The translations under genes were made by a program, and so were the position numbers. From CAYSCX01 sp964429575 (GTDB lineage Bacteria > Desulfobacterota > Binatia > Binatales > Binataceae), in contig CAYSCX010000007.1 of NCBI GenBank assembly GCA_964429575.1, forward strand, positions 29,885 to 93,884: a stretch of DNA of 64,000 bases, written 5' to 3'. The notes under the pieces were generated by a model. That model searched no databases, was not told where the DNA came from, and was given only the letters and a program-made list of their open reading frames with translations. This document shows positions 27,301 to 36,476 of this stretch, piece by piece; the first letter of the stretch is position 1, and every line of letters begins with the position of its first letter.

Positions 27301-27748
27301 CTTCGTGTGCGATCAGCGCGCCGAACAGCGCGAAGATGCCGTCGCCGGTCGATTGTACGACGTAACCGTCGTAGTGATGGACCGCGTCCATCATCAGCTT
27401 GAGGGCGGGATCGATCACGGCGCGCGCTTGTTCGGGATCGAGCTCCTCCATCATTTCGGTCGATCCCTTGATGTCGGCGAACAACGCGGTGACCGTCTTG
27501 CGCTCGCCGTCGAGGGCCTCCGATACGCTGGCATCGTCGGTGAATTGGATTTGCGATCTAGCGGGCGCCGCCGCCGCGTGAGCATCGGCCTTCGCGGCGC
27601 CAATTGCGGACCCGCATTTCCTGCAGAACCGTGCCTGCGGACTCACCGCTGCTTTGCACACGGGACAAGCCAGCTCCAGCTTCGAGCCACATTGTTCGCA
27701 GAACGAGGCGTCTGCAGGATTGTCTCTATTGCACTTCGCGCAGAGCAT
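24377..27748 (-). CDS. Adenylate/guanylate cyclase-AAA ATPase-TPR protein
   Basis: 1123 residues. Two N-terminal zinc ribbons (C3/C6/C17/C20 and C28/C31/C42/C45) are followed by a class III nucleotidyl cyclase domain (about 80-270; metal Asp in LFADIKGST and in STGDGIFALFG), an ATPase domain with Walker A EPGVGKSR (about 285-600, including LMAIFEDLHWIDEESQ), then a long helical TPR region to the C-terminus. The layout is that of large signalling proteins in many soil bacteria; substrate (ATP or GTP) and input are unknown. The start is 4 bp after the stop of the paralogue at 27753-31121, so the two form an operon. Confidence 0.88.
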   Translation of the reverse strand: MLCAKCNRDNPADASFCEQCGSKLELACPVCKAAVSPQARFCRKCGSAIGAAKADAHAAAAPARSQIQFTDDASVSEALDGERKTVTALFADIKGSTEMMEELDPEQARAVIDPALKLMMDAVHHYDGYVVQSTGDGIFALFGALIAHEDHAQRALYASLRMQEELRRYSSKLVADGGTPIQGRIGANTGEVVVRSIQTGAGNVEYTPIGHMTNLAARMQTAAPVGSIAVTEATRNFSEGYFTLKPLGATKVKGVGEPVNVYEVTGLGPLRTRLQRSAGRGLTKFVGRQREMDALKRAAEQARAGRGQLVAAMAEPGVGKSRLFFEFKAVASSGWMVLETFSVSHGKASGYLPVLDLLSAYFRIASDDDPRTRREKVTGRVLALDRSLEDTLPYLFGLLGIFEGADPHAQMDPQVRKRRTLDAIKRMLLRESLNQPLMAIFEDLHWIDEESQALLNLLADSIGTAKILLLVNYRPEYSHQWNSKTYYSQLRLDPLGKESAGEMLSALLGGGEDLAPLKRLIIERTEGNPFFMEETVLVLLDEGALVRNGATRLAKPLSELKIPPTVQAILASRIDRLPADQKDLLQTLAVIGKEFPLSLAREVTKKPGDELNRMLNHLQLAEFIYEQPAVGDLEYTFKHALTQEVAYNSVLIERRKALHGRAGAAIESLYANELDERVVELAHHYGRSGNVSKSLDYLGKAARQAVTRGAYADAASFASQAIGLVRELDAPDLQRLRRELAFRMILGQMYAFIHGPFSEMSMETHARARDIALTVGDEETLFAALGRLRAGYALRGEIGAALDLSRELLSLAERSGDSTAMVAARVAAASTLSLAGEFEAAQEHYDAAMAGGSAGPGSELGSGVGVDFRIITRAEGAVNLWNLGYADRAEICGREALVLAREGSDPFHIQLALVHLCRVQRERGDFAELSSNARELAAVAAEHGLVAGRIGDLFQAEAVAEAGDANALSIARDAFYAGLPMAIRPVSIVASIFLKLGRLDEGLDAVGRALRDAERTGARASEAELHRMHGELLVRRDQLAGAEIESCFRTAIDVARRQKARSYELRATTSLARLLAKQGKRDEARAMLSEIYNWFTEGFDTADLKDAKALLGELSAAQSAAPK

Positions 27749-27752
27749 CGCG

Positions 27753-30700
27753 TTACGCGTTGAGTTCCTCGAGCAATGCCTTGGCGTCTTTCAGGTCTGC
27801 GGTGTCGAAGCCCTCGGTGAACCAGTTGTAGATCTCCGAGAGCATCGTACGCGCTTCATCGCGGCGGTCAGTATCTCGCATCAATCGTGTGAGGCTCATC
27901 GCCGCACGCAATTCGAAGGACTTCGCCTCTATTTCCTTCGCCACTTTTATCGCCTCGCGAAAACTCTGCTCGGCCTGTTGCAGCCAATCTCCTGAACGCT
28001 CATCGTGCGGCCGTTCGTCCATGGCGCGCCTGAGGAAGACTTCCCCGCGCAAGTAGTGAAGATGCGGATGGTCGACGCGGTCGCCGGGCGCAGCGTCGAA
28101 GGCTTCGTCCAGCGTTTCCATCGCATCATCGAGCGCGTCCGCCAGGATTTGCGTCTGCGCGAGAAACGCGAGGTAGAAACCCAGCCCGCCGCGCTGCCCA
28201 TTGGAGATGTGATGAGCGAGACCCTCGCGCATGCTCGCAATCGCCGCGGTTCGGTCGCCCATTTCGGCAACCGCCCGGCCCCGAAGGATGGCGCCGTCGG
28301 CATCGAAAAATGGCATGTGCTGTTGGCCCGCAAGTTCGATCAGAGCTTCGGCAAATTCTTGCGCACTCTTCCAGTCGCGAAGCGACAGATACACGCCCGC
28401 CGCAATCGAATAGGCCATGGCGATCGGAAATGGCTTGGCGAGGCGCCGCGCCAGGGCAACTGCGTCCTCAACCCGCGAACGCGCGGTATCCGCGAACCCG
28501 AGCTGCCACGCGGCGCGGCTCGCATAACCGAGCGCGGATACGCCCGCGTCGTGCGGAGTGGTCGGATGCTTTTCTTCCTTGTACAGAGCAACAGCGCTTT
28601 CCAAATGTTCTCGCGCGGCGATGAAATCGCCGCGATTATAGCGGGTAATACCGCTGGCAAGGTGTCCCGAAACTCTCAACCCTGCGCCGCCATCGTGGTC
28701 GGCTGCCGACAGGATCTGATCAGCTACCGCTTGGGCAGCGAGTAATTCGTTGCGGGTCAAGTTCGCTACCCACAGACCCATCAATGCGAACACCAGTTGC
28801 GCGGGGTTGCCAAGCTGTTCGCCGAGTTCACGCGCCCGGTCGTACGCCTCCTGGACTTCCGGGGCGCTAAAACCCTTGGTCGCCAGCAATACTTGGCCCA
28901 ACGACACTTGGAGGAAGAGCCTGTCCTGCGTAGTTCCGGGAGCGCCGCCGGCTGCATCACGCAGCGCGATTGCGCGGGTGTAGTGACGCTCGGCTTCTTG
29001 CAATGCTCCCCGCGCTACCGCCCAATCTCCGGCACGACGCCCCGCCGCTAATGCCTTTTCGGCATCGCCGGCCGCGGCATAGTGGTGAGCCAGCAGCTCT
29101 GGCTGCACGGAAGTCTTGTTGGCAAAACGCTCGCTCAACACGTTTGCGATCGTACGGTGCAGCTCCCCGCGTTTGGTCTTCAGCAGAGCCTGGTACGCGG
29201 TGTCCTGCACGAGTGCATGTTTAAAAGTATAGGTGGCATTCGGCGGCATCCCGCGAACGTAAAGCAGTTCCGTGTTGGTTGCCTTCTCCAATGCCGCCTG
29301 CAATTCGGCATCACCGATTGTCAAAACCGCGCGGATCAGTTCAAACGAGAACTCACGACCGATGGCCGCGCCAACCTGTACGACCTCCTTGGCAGGCCCC
29401 AGCGAGTCCAGGCGTGCCATCAGCGAATCGTGCAGGGTGGCCGGAATTTCACTCGGCCCGGCGCGCTTGCCGCTCTCGAGTACGTGCCGCGTGAGTTCTT
29501 CGACAAACAAGGGAATGCCGCCGGTGCGTGCAACCACCGTGTCGATCACTTCAGCGGCCAGCGATTCGCCAGCCGCGACCCGGGTGACGAAGTCGCGCAC
29601 TTGACGATTGCTGAGCCGGTTGAGGTTGATCTGCAAATGATGTGCTCTCATCGGCCATGGCGCGTGGAACTCGGAGCGAGCCGTAAAGAGCAGCATGATC
29701 CGCGCGGTGGCGCTCTGCTCAGCGAGGATTTGATACAAGTCGAGCGTCGAGGGATCGACCCAATGCAGGTCTTCCACTGCGAGCACTATGGGCTGCAAGC
29801 GCGCTTGGGAAAAAACCCATTCGACCAGCGTCGCGAGGAGTCGTCGATGTTGCTGTTCGGGCGGCAGCAGCGACGGCGGGTACCTGTCCGGGACGGGAAG
29901 ATTGAGTAGCGGCGCGATCAGCGGCAGCGACTCCTTGAGCACAAGGCCTGCGGATTCCAAGGCTCTTTCTAATCCGCGAATCCGCTCGTCCGGCGATTCG
30001 CTGTCGCTCCAGTCGAATGCCTGCAACAGCATTTCGGACACCGGGTGGAATGGAGTGTTCTGCAGAAAGGGCGTACCGCTGCATTCGATCCAGGTGTGCG
30101 CGGTGCTGGAAATCTGCTCGCGAAACTGTTGCACGAGACGAGACTTGCCGATTCCCGCTTCGCCGACGACCATCACAGCCTGACCCTCGCCGTCCTGCGC
30201 ACGTTCCCAACGGTTGCGCAACATCAGGCATTCGTCTTCGCGTCCGATGAACGGGGTGAGTCCGCGCGCCGCAGCCATTGCGTGCAGGCGTCCGCGCGCG
30301 CCGCTCTGCTGAATCACCCGATACAGATGCATGGGCTCGGTGATGCCCTTGAGGGTGTGCGCGCCGCGCGCTTCGACCACGAACAGGCCGGAGACCAGCC
30401 GATGGAGCGACTCGGTGATCACGACCGTGTCCGGATCGCCAAGCGACTGTACGCGCGCCGCGATGTTTGGCGTGTCACCGAACACGTCGACCTCGTGGCC
30501 GCCACCGTGACCGGTTACGACCGAGCCTGCGTGTATTCCGATGCGAGTTTTGAGCCGTGGCTGATTCTTCGCCGCGAGCTGTTCGTTGAGCGTCGCAATA
30601 GCGTTGAGTATCGCGAGACCGGCGCGGACCGCGCGTTCGGCATCGTTCTCGCGCGCGTGCGGGTAGCCGAAATAGATGACCAGTCCGTCGCCGAGATACT

Positions 30701-31121
30701 TCGCGACGTGGCCACCGTAATGGGTTGCGGCATCGGCTGCGGCGCGCTGGTAGGCGGCCGCTATTTCGCGCCATTCTTCAGGATCGAGGCTCGCAGCGAT
30801 CTCGGTCGAATCGACCAGATCACAGAACAGAGCGGACAGATGACGCCGCTCACCGTGCGGAGCATCCAGGCTCCGCGAGCGATCCGCCAGCGGGGCTTCG
30901 ACCTGTCGAATGTTCTTTGGAGCTTGCTCATTCCGCGAGGTGGTTGAGTCGGCGGGGGCTCCATTGGTTGAACGGAGCGGAGCGGCGCACTCGGCGCAGA
31001 ACTTTGCATGCGGAGGATTTTGCGCGCCGCACTTTGGACATCGATGCGCGAGAGGTCCGCCGCATTCGATGCAAAATTTCGCGGTGCTCGGACTCTCGCT
31101 ACCGCAGTGCTGACATCGCAT
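27753..31121 (-). CDS. Adenylate/guanylate cyclase-AAA ATPase-TPR protein, paralogue
   Basis: 1122 residues with the same order: zinc ribbons (CQHCG...CIECG, CPKCG...CAECA), class III cyclase domain with LFCDLVDST and YLGDGLVIYFGYP (about 90-270), ATPase domain with GEAGIGKSR, and TPR tail. The last ~38 residues (RDEARTMLSEIYNWFTEGF...) are almost the same as in the downstream gene, including at DNA level around 24.43-24.50 and 27.78-27.86 kb, while the cyclase domains differ clearly. This is the first gene of the two-gene operon. Confidence 0.88.
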   Translation of the reverse strand: MRCQHCGSESPSTAKFCIECGGPLAHRCPKCGAQNPPHAKFCAECAAPLRSTNGAPADSTTSRNEQAPKNIRQVEAPLADRSRSLDAPHGERRHLSALFCDLVDSTEIAASLDPEEWREIAAAYQRAAADAATHYGGHVAKYLGDGLVIYFGYPHARENDAERAVRAGLAILNAIATLNEQLAAKNQPRLKTRIGIHAGSVVTGHGGGHEVDVFGDTPNIAARVQSLGDPDTVVITESLHRLVSGLFVVEARGAHTLKGITEPMHLYRVIQQSGARGRLHAMAAARGLTPFIGREDECLMLRNRWERAQDGEGQAVMVVGEAGIGKSRLVQQFREQISSTAHTWIECSGTPFLQNTPFHPVSEMLLQAFDWSDSESPDERIRGLERALESAGLVLKESLPLIAPLLNLPVPDRYPPSLLPPEQQHRRLLATLVEWVFSQARLQPIVLAVEDLHWVDPSTLDLYQILAEQSATARIMLLFTARSEFHAPWPMRAHHLQINLNRLSNRQVRDFVTRVAAGESLAAEVIDTVVARTGGIPLFVEELTRHVLESGKRAGPSEIPATLHDSLMARLDSLGPAKEVVQVGAAIGREFSFELIRAVLTIGDAELQAALEKATNTELLYVRGMPPNATYTFKHALVQDTAYQALLKTKRGELHRTIANVLSERFANKTSVQPELLAHHYAAAGDAEKALAAGRRAGDWAVARGALQEAERHYTRAIALRDAAGGAPGTTQDRLFLQVSLGQVLLATKGFSAPEVQEAYDRARELGEQLGNPAQLVFALMGLWVANLTRNELLAAQAVADQILSAADHDGGAGLRVSGHLASGITRYNRGDFIAAREHLESAVALYKEEKHPTTPHDAGVSALGYASRAAWQLGFADTARSRVEDAVALARRLAKPFPIAMAYSIAAGVYLSLRDWKSAQEFAEALIELAGQQHMPFFDADGAILRGRAVAEMGDRTAAIASMREGLAHHISNGQRGGLGFYLAFLAQTQILADALDDAMETLDEAFDAAPGDRVDHPHLHYLRGEVFLRRAMDERPHDERSGDWLQQAEQSFREAIKVAKEIEAKSFELRAAMSLTRLMRDTDRRDEARTMLSEIYNWFTEGFDTADLKDAKALLEELNA

Positions 31122-31294
31122 CAGGCTACGCCACTTTGGAAGCGATTGCGCAGACTCTCACGCCGTTCAGCATACTTCACCCCCGACTTGGAAAAATCCC
31201 ATGCGGCACCCGTCAAAAGCAACATGGGTACCGCCAAGGGTGGCGTGCGGCGCACCGAAACTTCCTACCGATTGAACGCAATCGATCGCTTACA

Positions 31295-33310
31295 TCAGTT
31301 TGTCTCGACATGCATGTGCCGCGGGGATGACGCGTGGTTGAGACTGCGAATTTCCGGTCTGCTTCGAGCGACCTGCAAAACCATCGTAGTGGTTTGCCCC
31401 TGAGCGATGTGGCCCGGCTTCCCGAGGCCCTCTCCGCCAACTTCGGCGGTGATTTGATAGTCACCCGCCGCTCCCTCGAAAGATGCCCATCCGTCCGGAT
31501 CGGTGACCACCTCTCCACTGCTTCTCCAGCCTTTTAGGAGTTGCGCAAGTCGCACAGCCGCAACTTTTGGCCGTCGCGAACGGTCGAACAGGCCGCCGTC
31601 CTCGACGAATCGGTAGTCATCGTAGAGCCCCCACCAATTGATCCCCTGCACTTGCGGATTGCCGTAAGCAATCGTGAATGCACCTTCGAGGTAGTCGGCC
31701 TGGGTGGTCTCATTCGCCTCGGCGTGCCACCAGCTCTCAAACGCCGAAGGGTGATGCGACGACCCCACTGCGATCTCGCCGATCTGGATCGGCTTGCCGA
31801 GCTTGGCATACCGGTCCAAAACCAGCGCGAGCCGAAACAGATCAATCGCGGGGACTTGCAATCCCCACGCGACGTTGATGCGAGCGCCGTCATAGATTTG
31901 CAGCCCGACGATGTCGTAAGGCACGCCCGCACGCGAAAGATCCTCGAGGTACCGATACGGATCGGAGGACGCCGGACCAATCCTGCCCCAACTGACCAGA
32001 CTCATCAGAGGGTAGTGCTTGAGTGCGACGTCTTCGCCCAGCGGCAGCGTTACCATCACCATGATTGAGCTTGCGGGCGCACTCTTTCGGATCTCTTGAG
32101 CCGACGCCTTCACCACGCGAACCAGATCTTCATCATCGAGGTTCCATCGCGACCATTGCGGATGTCCTTCGTTCATCGCCTCCCAGATCTGCACCTCGTC
32201 CTTGTAGTGAGAGACGATTGTTCGAACGTGCTCGCGCGTCGTCGCAACGAGGTCGTCCGGCTTGCCGCGAAGATCTTCGATAAAGCGCGGCACCTCTCCG
32301 TTCGCGAACCACACGAGCGCGTGACCACCGAGTGTGAAACCGTCGTCCCGCAGTGCGCCGGGTTTGAAGAAACGGTCAAGCTCGCCCAGCGAATAGACCC
32401 CTCGGTGCGGCTCAGTCCGATTCCAGGTCATGAATAAGATCGCGTAGTTCAACCCCATCGCCTTTAGCCGCGCGATCGTGCCGGCGTCATATCCGTCGCT
32501 ATAGACGCCGAACAGGAAGTCGAACCGTCGCTGGTCGAAGTGTATTTTCGCGCCCGGAATCGGCCGCCCATCGAAATCCTCCACCCGCACGCGCATGTCG
32601 CCGCGGCGGCGAGTCCTAATCGTTGCGCGAGCCTCGGCCAGCACTTCCTTTTCACCGGCCGTCAGCGCCAGCCGCAATGCATCCAAAGAGATCCGCGCGC
32701 GTTGGGCGGGGTCGGTCGAGCGATCGATTTGTGCAATGAGCCGAGAAGCCGAATCTATCTCTCGGGCGGCCTCCGCACTGGCGAATTCCTCATCATTGTG
32801 GGTCCCGGTCCAATGCTTCACCTGCAGAGTTCGAGACCGCGCAAGTTCCGGCAGCAACTCGATGCGGACGCTTCCACGCGCCGGCACGCGATAGCCACGC
32901 CCCGAATTGTCGGCCGGAACCAGCACCTTTCCGAAGCCGGGTACCGGCCACAAGATCTCAAGCGTCACTACTTGGCTGGAGGGGACAGCGATGCGCGGTG
33001 TCCCGAGTCCGTACTGCACACCGAACACAGGAGTACCGCCCTGATCGCGAACGATCATGCCCGGCCGCCAAGTGCGTAGAAACCCTACGCTGTCGAGAGG
33101 TTTGCCGTACTGATCGAACGCGATGATCTCGATCGTTCCGTGATCGCCGCGCGCGACCCAGGCACCGAGGCCCAACAGGACGAGATGATCGAACAGCGCA
33201 TAGCACGCGATCGCGGCCAACGTCGCGATAGCTCCAGCGCGCAAAATGTGTTTGAAGAACCCCCGTCGATCCACGGCAGGCGAAGTGTCCCCTGTCATCG
33301 GAGCCGACAC
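31295..33310 (-). CDS. Membrane-anchored GH10 xylanase-like glycoside hydrolase
   Basis: 671 residues. The N-terminus has a twin-arginine-like DRRGFFKHIL followed by a hydrophobic helix (27-53), so the protein is exported or membrane-anchored. Residues ~60-235 form an unassigned strand-rich region. A GH10 barrel follows: GGHALVWF (328-335), acid/base E381 in WEAMNEG, nucleophile E512 in IQIGEIAVGSS, and WWGLYDDY. GH10 enzymes cut beta-1,4-xylan or related glycans. A C-terminal GEVVTDPDGWASFEGAAGDYQIT region resembles the small beta add-on domain seen after such barrels. Single gene, divergent from the lipase-like gene. Confidence 0.85.
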   Translation of the reverse strand: MSAPMTGDTSPAVDRRGFFKHILRAGAIATLAAIACYALFDHLVLLGLGAWVARGDHGTIEIIAFDQYGKPLDSVGFLRTWRPGMIVRDQGGTPVFGVQYGLGTPRIAVPSSQVVTLEILWPVPGFGKVLVPADNSGRGYRVPARGSVRIELLPELARSRTLQVKHWTGTHNDEEFASAEAAREIDSASRLIAQIDRSTDPAQRARISLDALRLALTAGEKEVLAEARATIRTRRRGDMRVRVEDFDGRPIPGAKIHFDQRRFDFLFGVYSDGYDAGTIARLKAMGLNYAILFMTWNRTEPHRGVYSLGELDRFFKPGALRDDGFTLGGHALVWFANGEVPRFIEDLRGKPDDLVATTREHVRTIVSHYKDEVQIWEAMNEGHPQWSRWNLDDEDLVRVVKASAQEIRKSAPASSIMVMVTLPLGEDVALKHYPLMSLVSWGRIGPASSDPYRYLEDLSRAGVPYDIVGLQIYDGARINVAWGLQVPAIDLFRLALVLDRYAKLGKPIQIGEIAVGSSHHPSAFESWWHAEANETTQADYLEGAFTIAYGNPQVQGINWWGLYDDYRFVEDGGLFDRSRRPKVAAVRLAQLLKGWRSSGEVVTDPDGWASFEGAAGDYQITAEVGGEGLGKPGHIAQGQTTTMVLQVARSRPEIRSLNHASSPRHMHVETN

Positions 33311-33545
33311 AAGCGCGCCGTAGTCGCTTTAGGGCAATCTGGCGTTGTAGCTGACGAATTGCTAAAAGCTGTTGCTTGCCGTATGGAGTTAAGTGTGCGT
33401 GCAAGTTTCGGTAGCTCGATGCGCAACGCACAAGCTGTCGTCACGCTTTCTTCTAACCAATGATCGCGCGTGCCCGCGTCTCGTGTTGCTGCCCTGACGG
33501 CAGAGTAAACGGCAAATCCTCCGCATCGGGTGCGCAGTAGGGCGC

Positions 33546-34574
33546 ATGGCACGAAACGATATCGTCATCGTTATAGTCCCCGGAGGAATGGGATCCACTT
33601 TGACTTTGGACGGTCGCGAGGTCTGGAACTTCGAACTCACGCTCCCGCCAGACGTCAGTGGCCTTCGTATGATTCTCAGTCCGGCGCTACTGCTTCCGTG
33701 GCTTCCGCTCCGCGCTGAACGTCTGTTGAGCGTTTATGATGACTTTCTCGCCTTCCTGGGTAGCAACGGTTACTCGCAACTGCAACAGAATCTCTTCTTG
33801 TTCCCGTTCGACTGGCGCCAGGGCATGAAAGTTGCGGCCGAGGCGCTCGCAGATTTCGTCAAGACGAGGGTGATACCGAATCTGGCCGGCCGGAAGATCC
33901 TGTTCATCACGCACAGCTACGGCACGATGGTCACGCGATGGGCGTTAACGGTTGGAGCGGCAGCACCTCTGATAGACCCCATGCTTGTCGAGCGAGTGGT
34001 AGCAGCGGGAGCGTACATGCTTGGGATTGTTCCCGCATTCAGGAACATGGTCGAGATGCCGAGTCTGAACAACGTCTTCAACGATTTGTTTGATCTGGTA
34101 AAAGCTGCCGATCCAGCACTCGCTGCGCAGGTTCAAGCGCCGCTCAGCAGGTCGCTAATGGCGGTGACTGCGCAGCTCGAGAGCCTGCCAACCTTCCCGG
34201 TACTCCAAGGCGGCGTGAACCCACCAGCGAACCAACCGTACCTAGCGTTTGATTGGAGCGGCTGGCCGGCGGAATTAGCCAGTTTGATGGGCGCGGTGCA
34301 GCAGAACTTGCAGAATCTGGCGAATGCCCCGTGGCCCAACCTTCCGCGCACAGTGTTCGCATCGGACAACCATCCGACCGATCTCGGCTACCTACTCGAC
34401 TTGAACAATCAGATTCAAAGCCACTGGGTCGCTCCTGGCGACGGTGTAGTCCTCTTGCAGAGCGCGTTAGCCTACTGCGCACCCGGAGAGGAAGTGACAG
34501 TTAGCTATCAGCACGAAGAACTTCTGAACGACCCGGTGACGCGCCAATTCCTGGTGAACCAACACATCATATAA
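33546..34574 (+). CDS. LCAT-like alpha/beta hydrolase
   Basis: 342 residues of the lecithin:cholesterol acyltransferase-like hydrolase group: N-terminal VPGGMGSTL (oxyanion region), FPFDWRQ, and nucleophile S124 in THSYGTMVTRW; an Asp in DNHPTDLGY and a C-terminal His (VSYQHEELL) can complete a triad. No signal peptide, so cytoplasmic. It starts a three-gene run with a small unknown protein (7 bp gap) and a P450. Lipid or ester hydrolysis or acyl transfer is expected; substrate unknown. Confidence 0.75.
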   Translation: MARNDIVIVIVPGGMGSTLTLDGREVWNFELTLPPDVSGLRMILSPALLLPWLPLRAERLLSVYDDFLAFLGSNGYSQLQQNLFLFPFDWRQGMKVAAEALADFVKTRVIPNLAGRKILFITHSYGTMVTRWALTVGAAAPLIDPMLVERVVAAGAYMLGIVPAFRNMVEMPSLNNVFNDLFDLVKAADPALAAQVQAPLSRSLMAVTAQLESLPTFPVLQGGVNPPANQPYLAFDWSGWPAELASLMGAVQQNLQNLANAPWPNLPRTVFASDNHPTDLGYLLDLNNQIQSHWVAPGDGVVLLQSALAYCAPGEEVTVSYQHEELLNDPVTRQFLVNQHII

Positions 34575-34580
34575 AACGCC

Positions 34581-35093
34581 GTGAGTGACAACACTCGAAT
34601 CGAGGAAATGCGGAGCCAGCTCTCCTCGCAAGTCGCAGCAAGGGCAAGCGAGAGCGTGAGCGCGAGGCTCGATTGTGAGCCGCGCGTTTCCGATCCGCGC
34701 GGGCGGATCACGTTTAACGCGCGAATCTTCGCTCCGCCTGAACGGCTCGCTGGCCTCAAGCCGGTGCTCGGCTGTTCCCAATTGCCTTCATTTGGTGAGC
34801 GGGCGCTCGTCAAAGGCACGGGACAGATTCCCGAGGGTGCGACCGAATACACAGCTTCGCTTCACGGCAGTGATTTCGGAATTGGCAGATACAGCATCAC
34901 ATTGCACTCATCAGCTGGCAACGATCCGATCGCTGCATGCACGGTGCGAATACTCGGCGTGGTTCCGCTCGATACCGTGAAGGTAGGAATTCGCGCCCTA
35001 GCGCTCGTGCAGCAAGGACTCACCGGACAGAAAATGACGCTGCTTCAGCGCGTCATCCGCTGGTTGATGTCCTTCTTTTCCGCAAACTCCTAG
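34581..35093 (+). CDS. Hypothetical protein in hydrolase-P450 operon
   Basis: 170 residues, GTG start at 34581, 7 bp after the hydrolase stop. Predicted strands (ITFNARIFAPPE, TEYTASLHGSDF, GRYSITLHSSAG, CTVRILGVVPLD) suggest a small immunoglobulin-like or beta-sandwich domain, followed by a helical Leu/Gln-rich tail. No known family recognised and no signal peptide. Tight spacing indicates co-expression with the hydrolase; the P450 starts 39 bp later. Confidence 0.6.
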   Translation: MSDNTRIEEMRSQLSSQVAARASESVSARLDCEPRVSDPRGRITFNARIFAPPERLAGLKPVLGCSQLPSFGERALVKGTGQIPEGATEYTASLHGSDFGIGRYSITLHSSAGNDPIAACTVRILGVVPLDTVKVGIRALALVQQGLTGQKMTLLQRVIRWLMSFFSANS

Positions 35094-35131
35094 GGCGACT
35101 GGCTAGCGAATTGCCAACTCTCACCGCACAT

Positions 35132-36430
35132 ATGGAACAAACCGCGTCAGACTCGTTGCTCAACCCGTTTGCGGCTTCGTTTTGGGCCGACCCCTACTCT
35201 CAATATCCGACGCTCCTCTCCGAACCCCCACGCCTGCTTCCCCTGATCATTCCCGTCGTTTTAGTGGCTCGCTATCGAGAGGTTGTAGAGGTACTGCGCG
35301 ATCACGCGCGTTTTTCGAGCACTTTGCCTGAACTGGACCTGCTTGCGAAGCTCGATCCTTTTGCAGGCGCCCAGACGATCCTGTTTTCCGATCCGCCAGC
35401 GCACACACGGCTGAGACGTATCATCGGGTCGTACTTCAAACCCGCGAGGATCGGATTAATGGCGCCGCGTATTCAGTCCATCACCGACCGGTTGCTCAAC
35501 AGAATTGAAGACAACGGGGAATTCGACGCGGTAGGCGACTACGCATACGCGTTGCCGGTGGCTGTCATGGCCAACATGCTCGGCATACCGGCCGAGCATC
35601 AGCCGATGCTCAGGGATTGGTCCGACCGGGTGTTCTCGTCGATCCGTGAAAGGCTCGCCACGGCCGGCGCGATTCTCGCCGACCAACTCGACAATGCGAG
35701 ATCGAACGGGGCCGATTGGCGGAGCGCCGACTCGACGATCGCCGCATTGGAGTCGTGCTCTCGGGATTCGAATGTCGAAGCTAGCGAAGCTCTTCGCAAC
35801 TACTTCGCCGAAGAGATTTCGCGGCGCCGGGTTGCTCCGGGCGATGACCTTATAAGCGTCCTTCTGTCGGCGCGCGATGAGGCCGGCGCCTTGAGTTCAG
35901 ATGAGCTGCTCGCACTGACGCTGCTGATTCTGTTCGCCGGCAATGAAACTACGACCAATCTGATCGCCAACGGCTTGCTCGCGCTGTGCAGGCACCCCGC
36001 TGCGATGAGCCGCCTCAGGCCGGCTCGCGAGGCAATGATGCCGCACGCCGTGGAAGAGGTGTTGCGCTACGACAGCCCGGTGCAAATGATACGGCGCTTT
36101 TGCACACGCGACACGAACGTCGGCGGTACGACGGTTCCGGCGGGCGCTTTTGTTCTGGTCCTGCTCGGCGCAGCCAATCGCGACCCGGCGCAATTTTACA
36201 CTGCTGACGTCTTTGATGTCGGCCGCCACCCCAATGATCACGTCGCCTTCGGCGACGGAGTTCACGCTTGCATCGGCGCACGCCTCGCCCGTCTCCAAGG
36301 TGAGATCGCGCTGGGAAGCGCGATCGAAAGGTTTTCGCGGCTGAGATTGCGGGAGCCGGATGCGCCGCTGAAATACCAGGGGTCGCTTTTGTCTCGCGGT
36401 CTCAGCTCACTACCGATGGCGATTCACTAG
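35132..36430 (+). CDS. Cytochrome P450
   Basis: 432 residues, a typical soluble bacterial P450. I-helix FAGNETTTN (Glu in place of the usual Asp in AGxDTT), K-helix EEVLRYD (ExxR), and heme loop FGDGVHACIGARLA with axial C380. It would need a ferredoxin and reductase from elsewhere. Start ATG 35132; upstream in-frame sequence belongs to the preceding gene. Third gene of the apparent operon with the LCAT-like hydrolase, which hints at lipid or sterol-like ester substrates, but the substrate is not readable. Confidence 0.9.
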   Translation: MEQTASDSLLNPFAASFWADPYSQYPTLLSEPPRLLPLIIPVVLVARYREVVEVLRDHARFSSTLPELDLLAKLDPFAGAQTILFSDPPAHTRLRRIIGSYFKPARIGLMAPRIQSITDRLLNRIEDNGEFDAVGDYAYALPVAVMANMLGIPAEHQPMLRDWSDRVFSSIRERLATAGAILADQLDNARSNGADWRSADSTIAALESCSRDSNVEASEALRNYFAEEISRRRVAPGDDLISVLLSARDEAGALSSDELLALTLLILFAGNETTTNLIANGLLALCRHPAAMSRLRPAREAMMPHAVEEVLRYDSPVQMIRRFCTRDTNVGGTTVPAGAFVLVLLGAANRDPAQFYTADVFDVGRHPNDHVAFGDGVHACIGARLARLQGEIALGSAIERFSRLRLREPDAPLKYQGSLLSRGLSSLPMAIH

Positions 36431-36476
36431 CTGGGTTCGGAACACGACGAACCGGCTGGGATCCAAGAGTGCTCGA

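Noticed and set aside
24377..31121. Class III cyclases as a Pycsar-like defence system
   Set aside because: Domain order (zinc ribbon, cyclase, ATPase, TPR) is that of signalling proteins and no Pycsar-type membrane effector is coupled to them.
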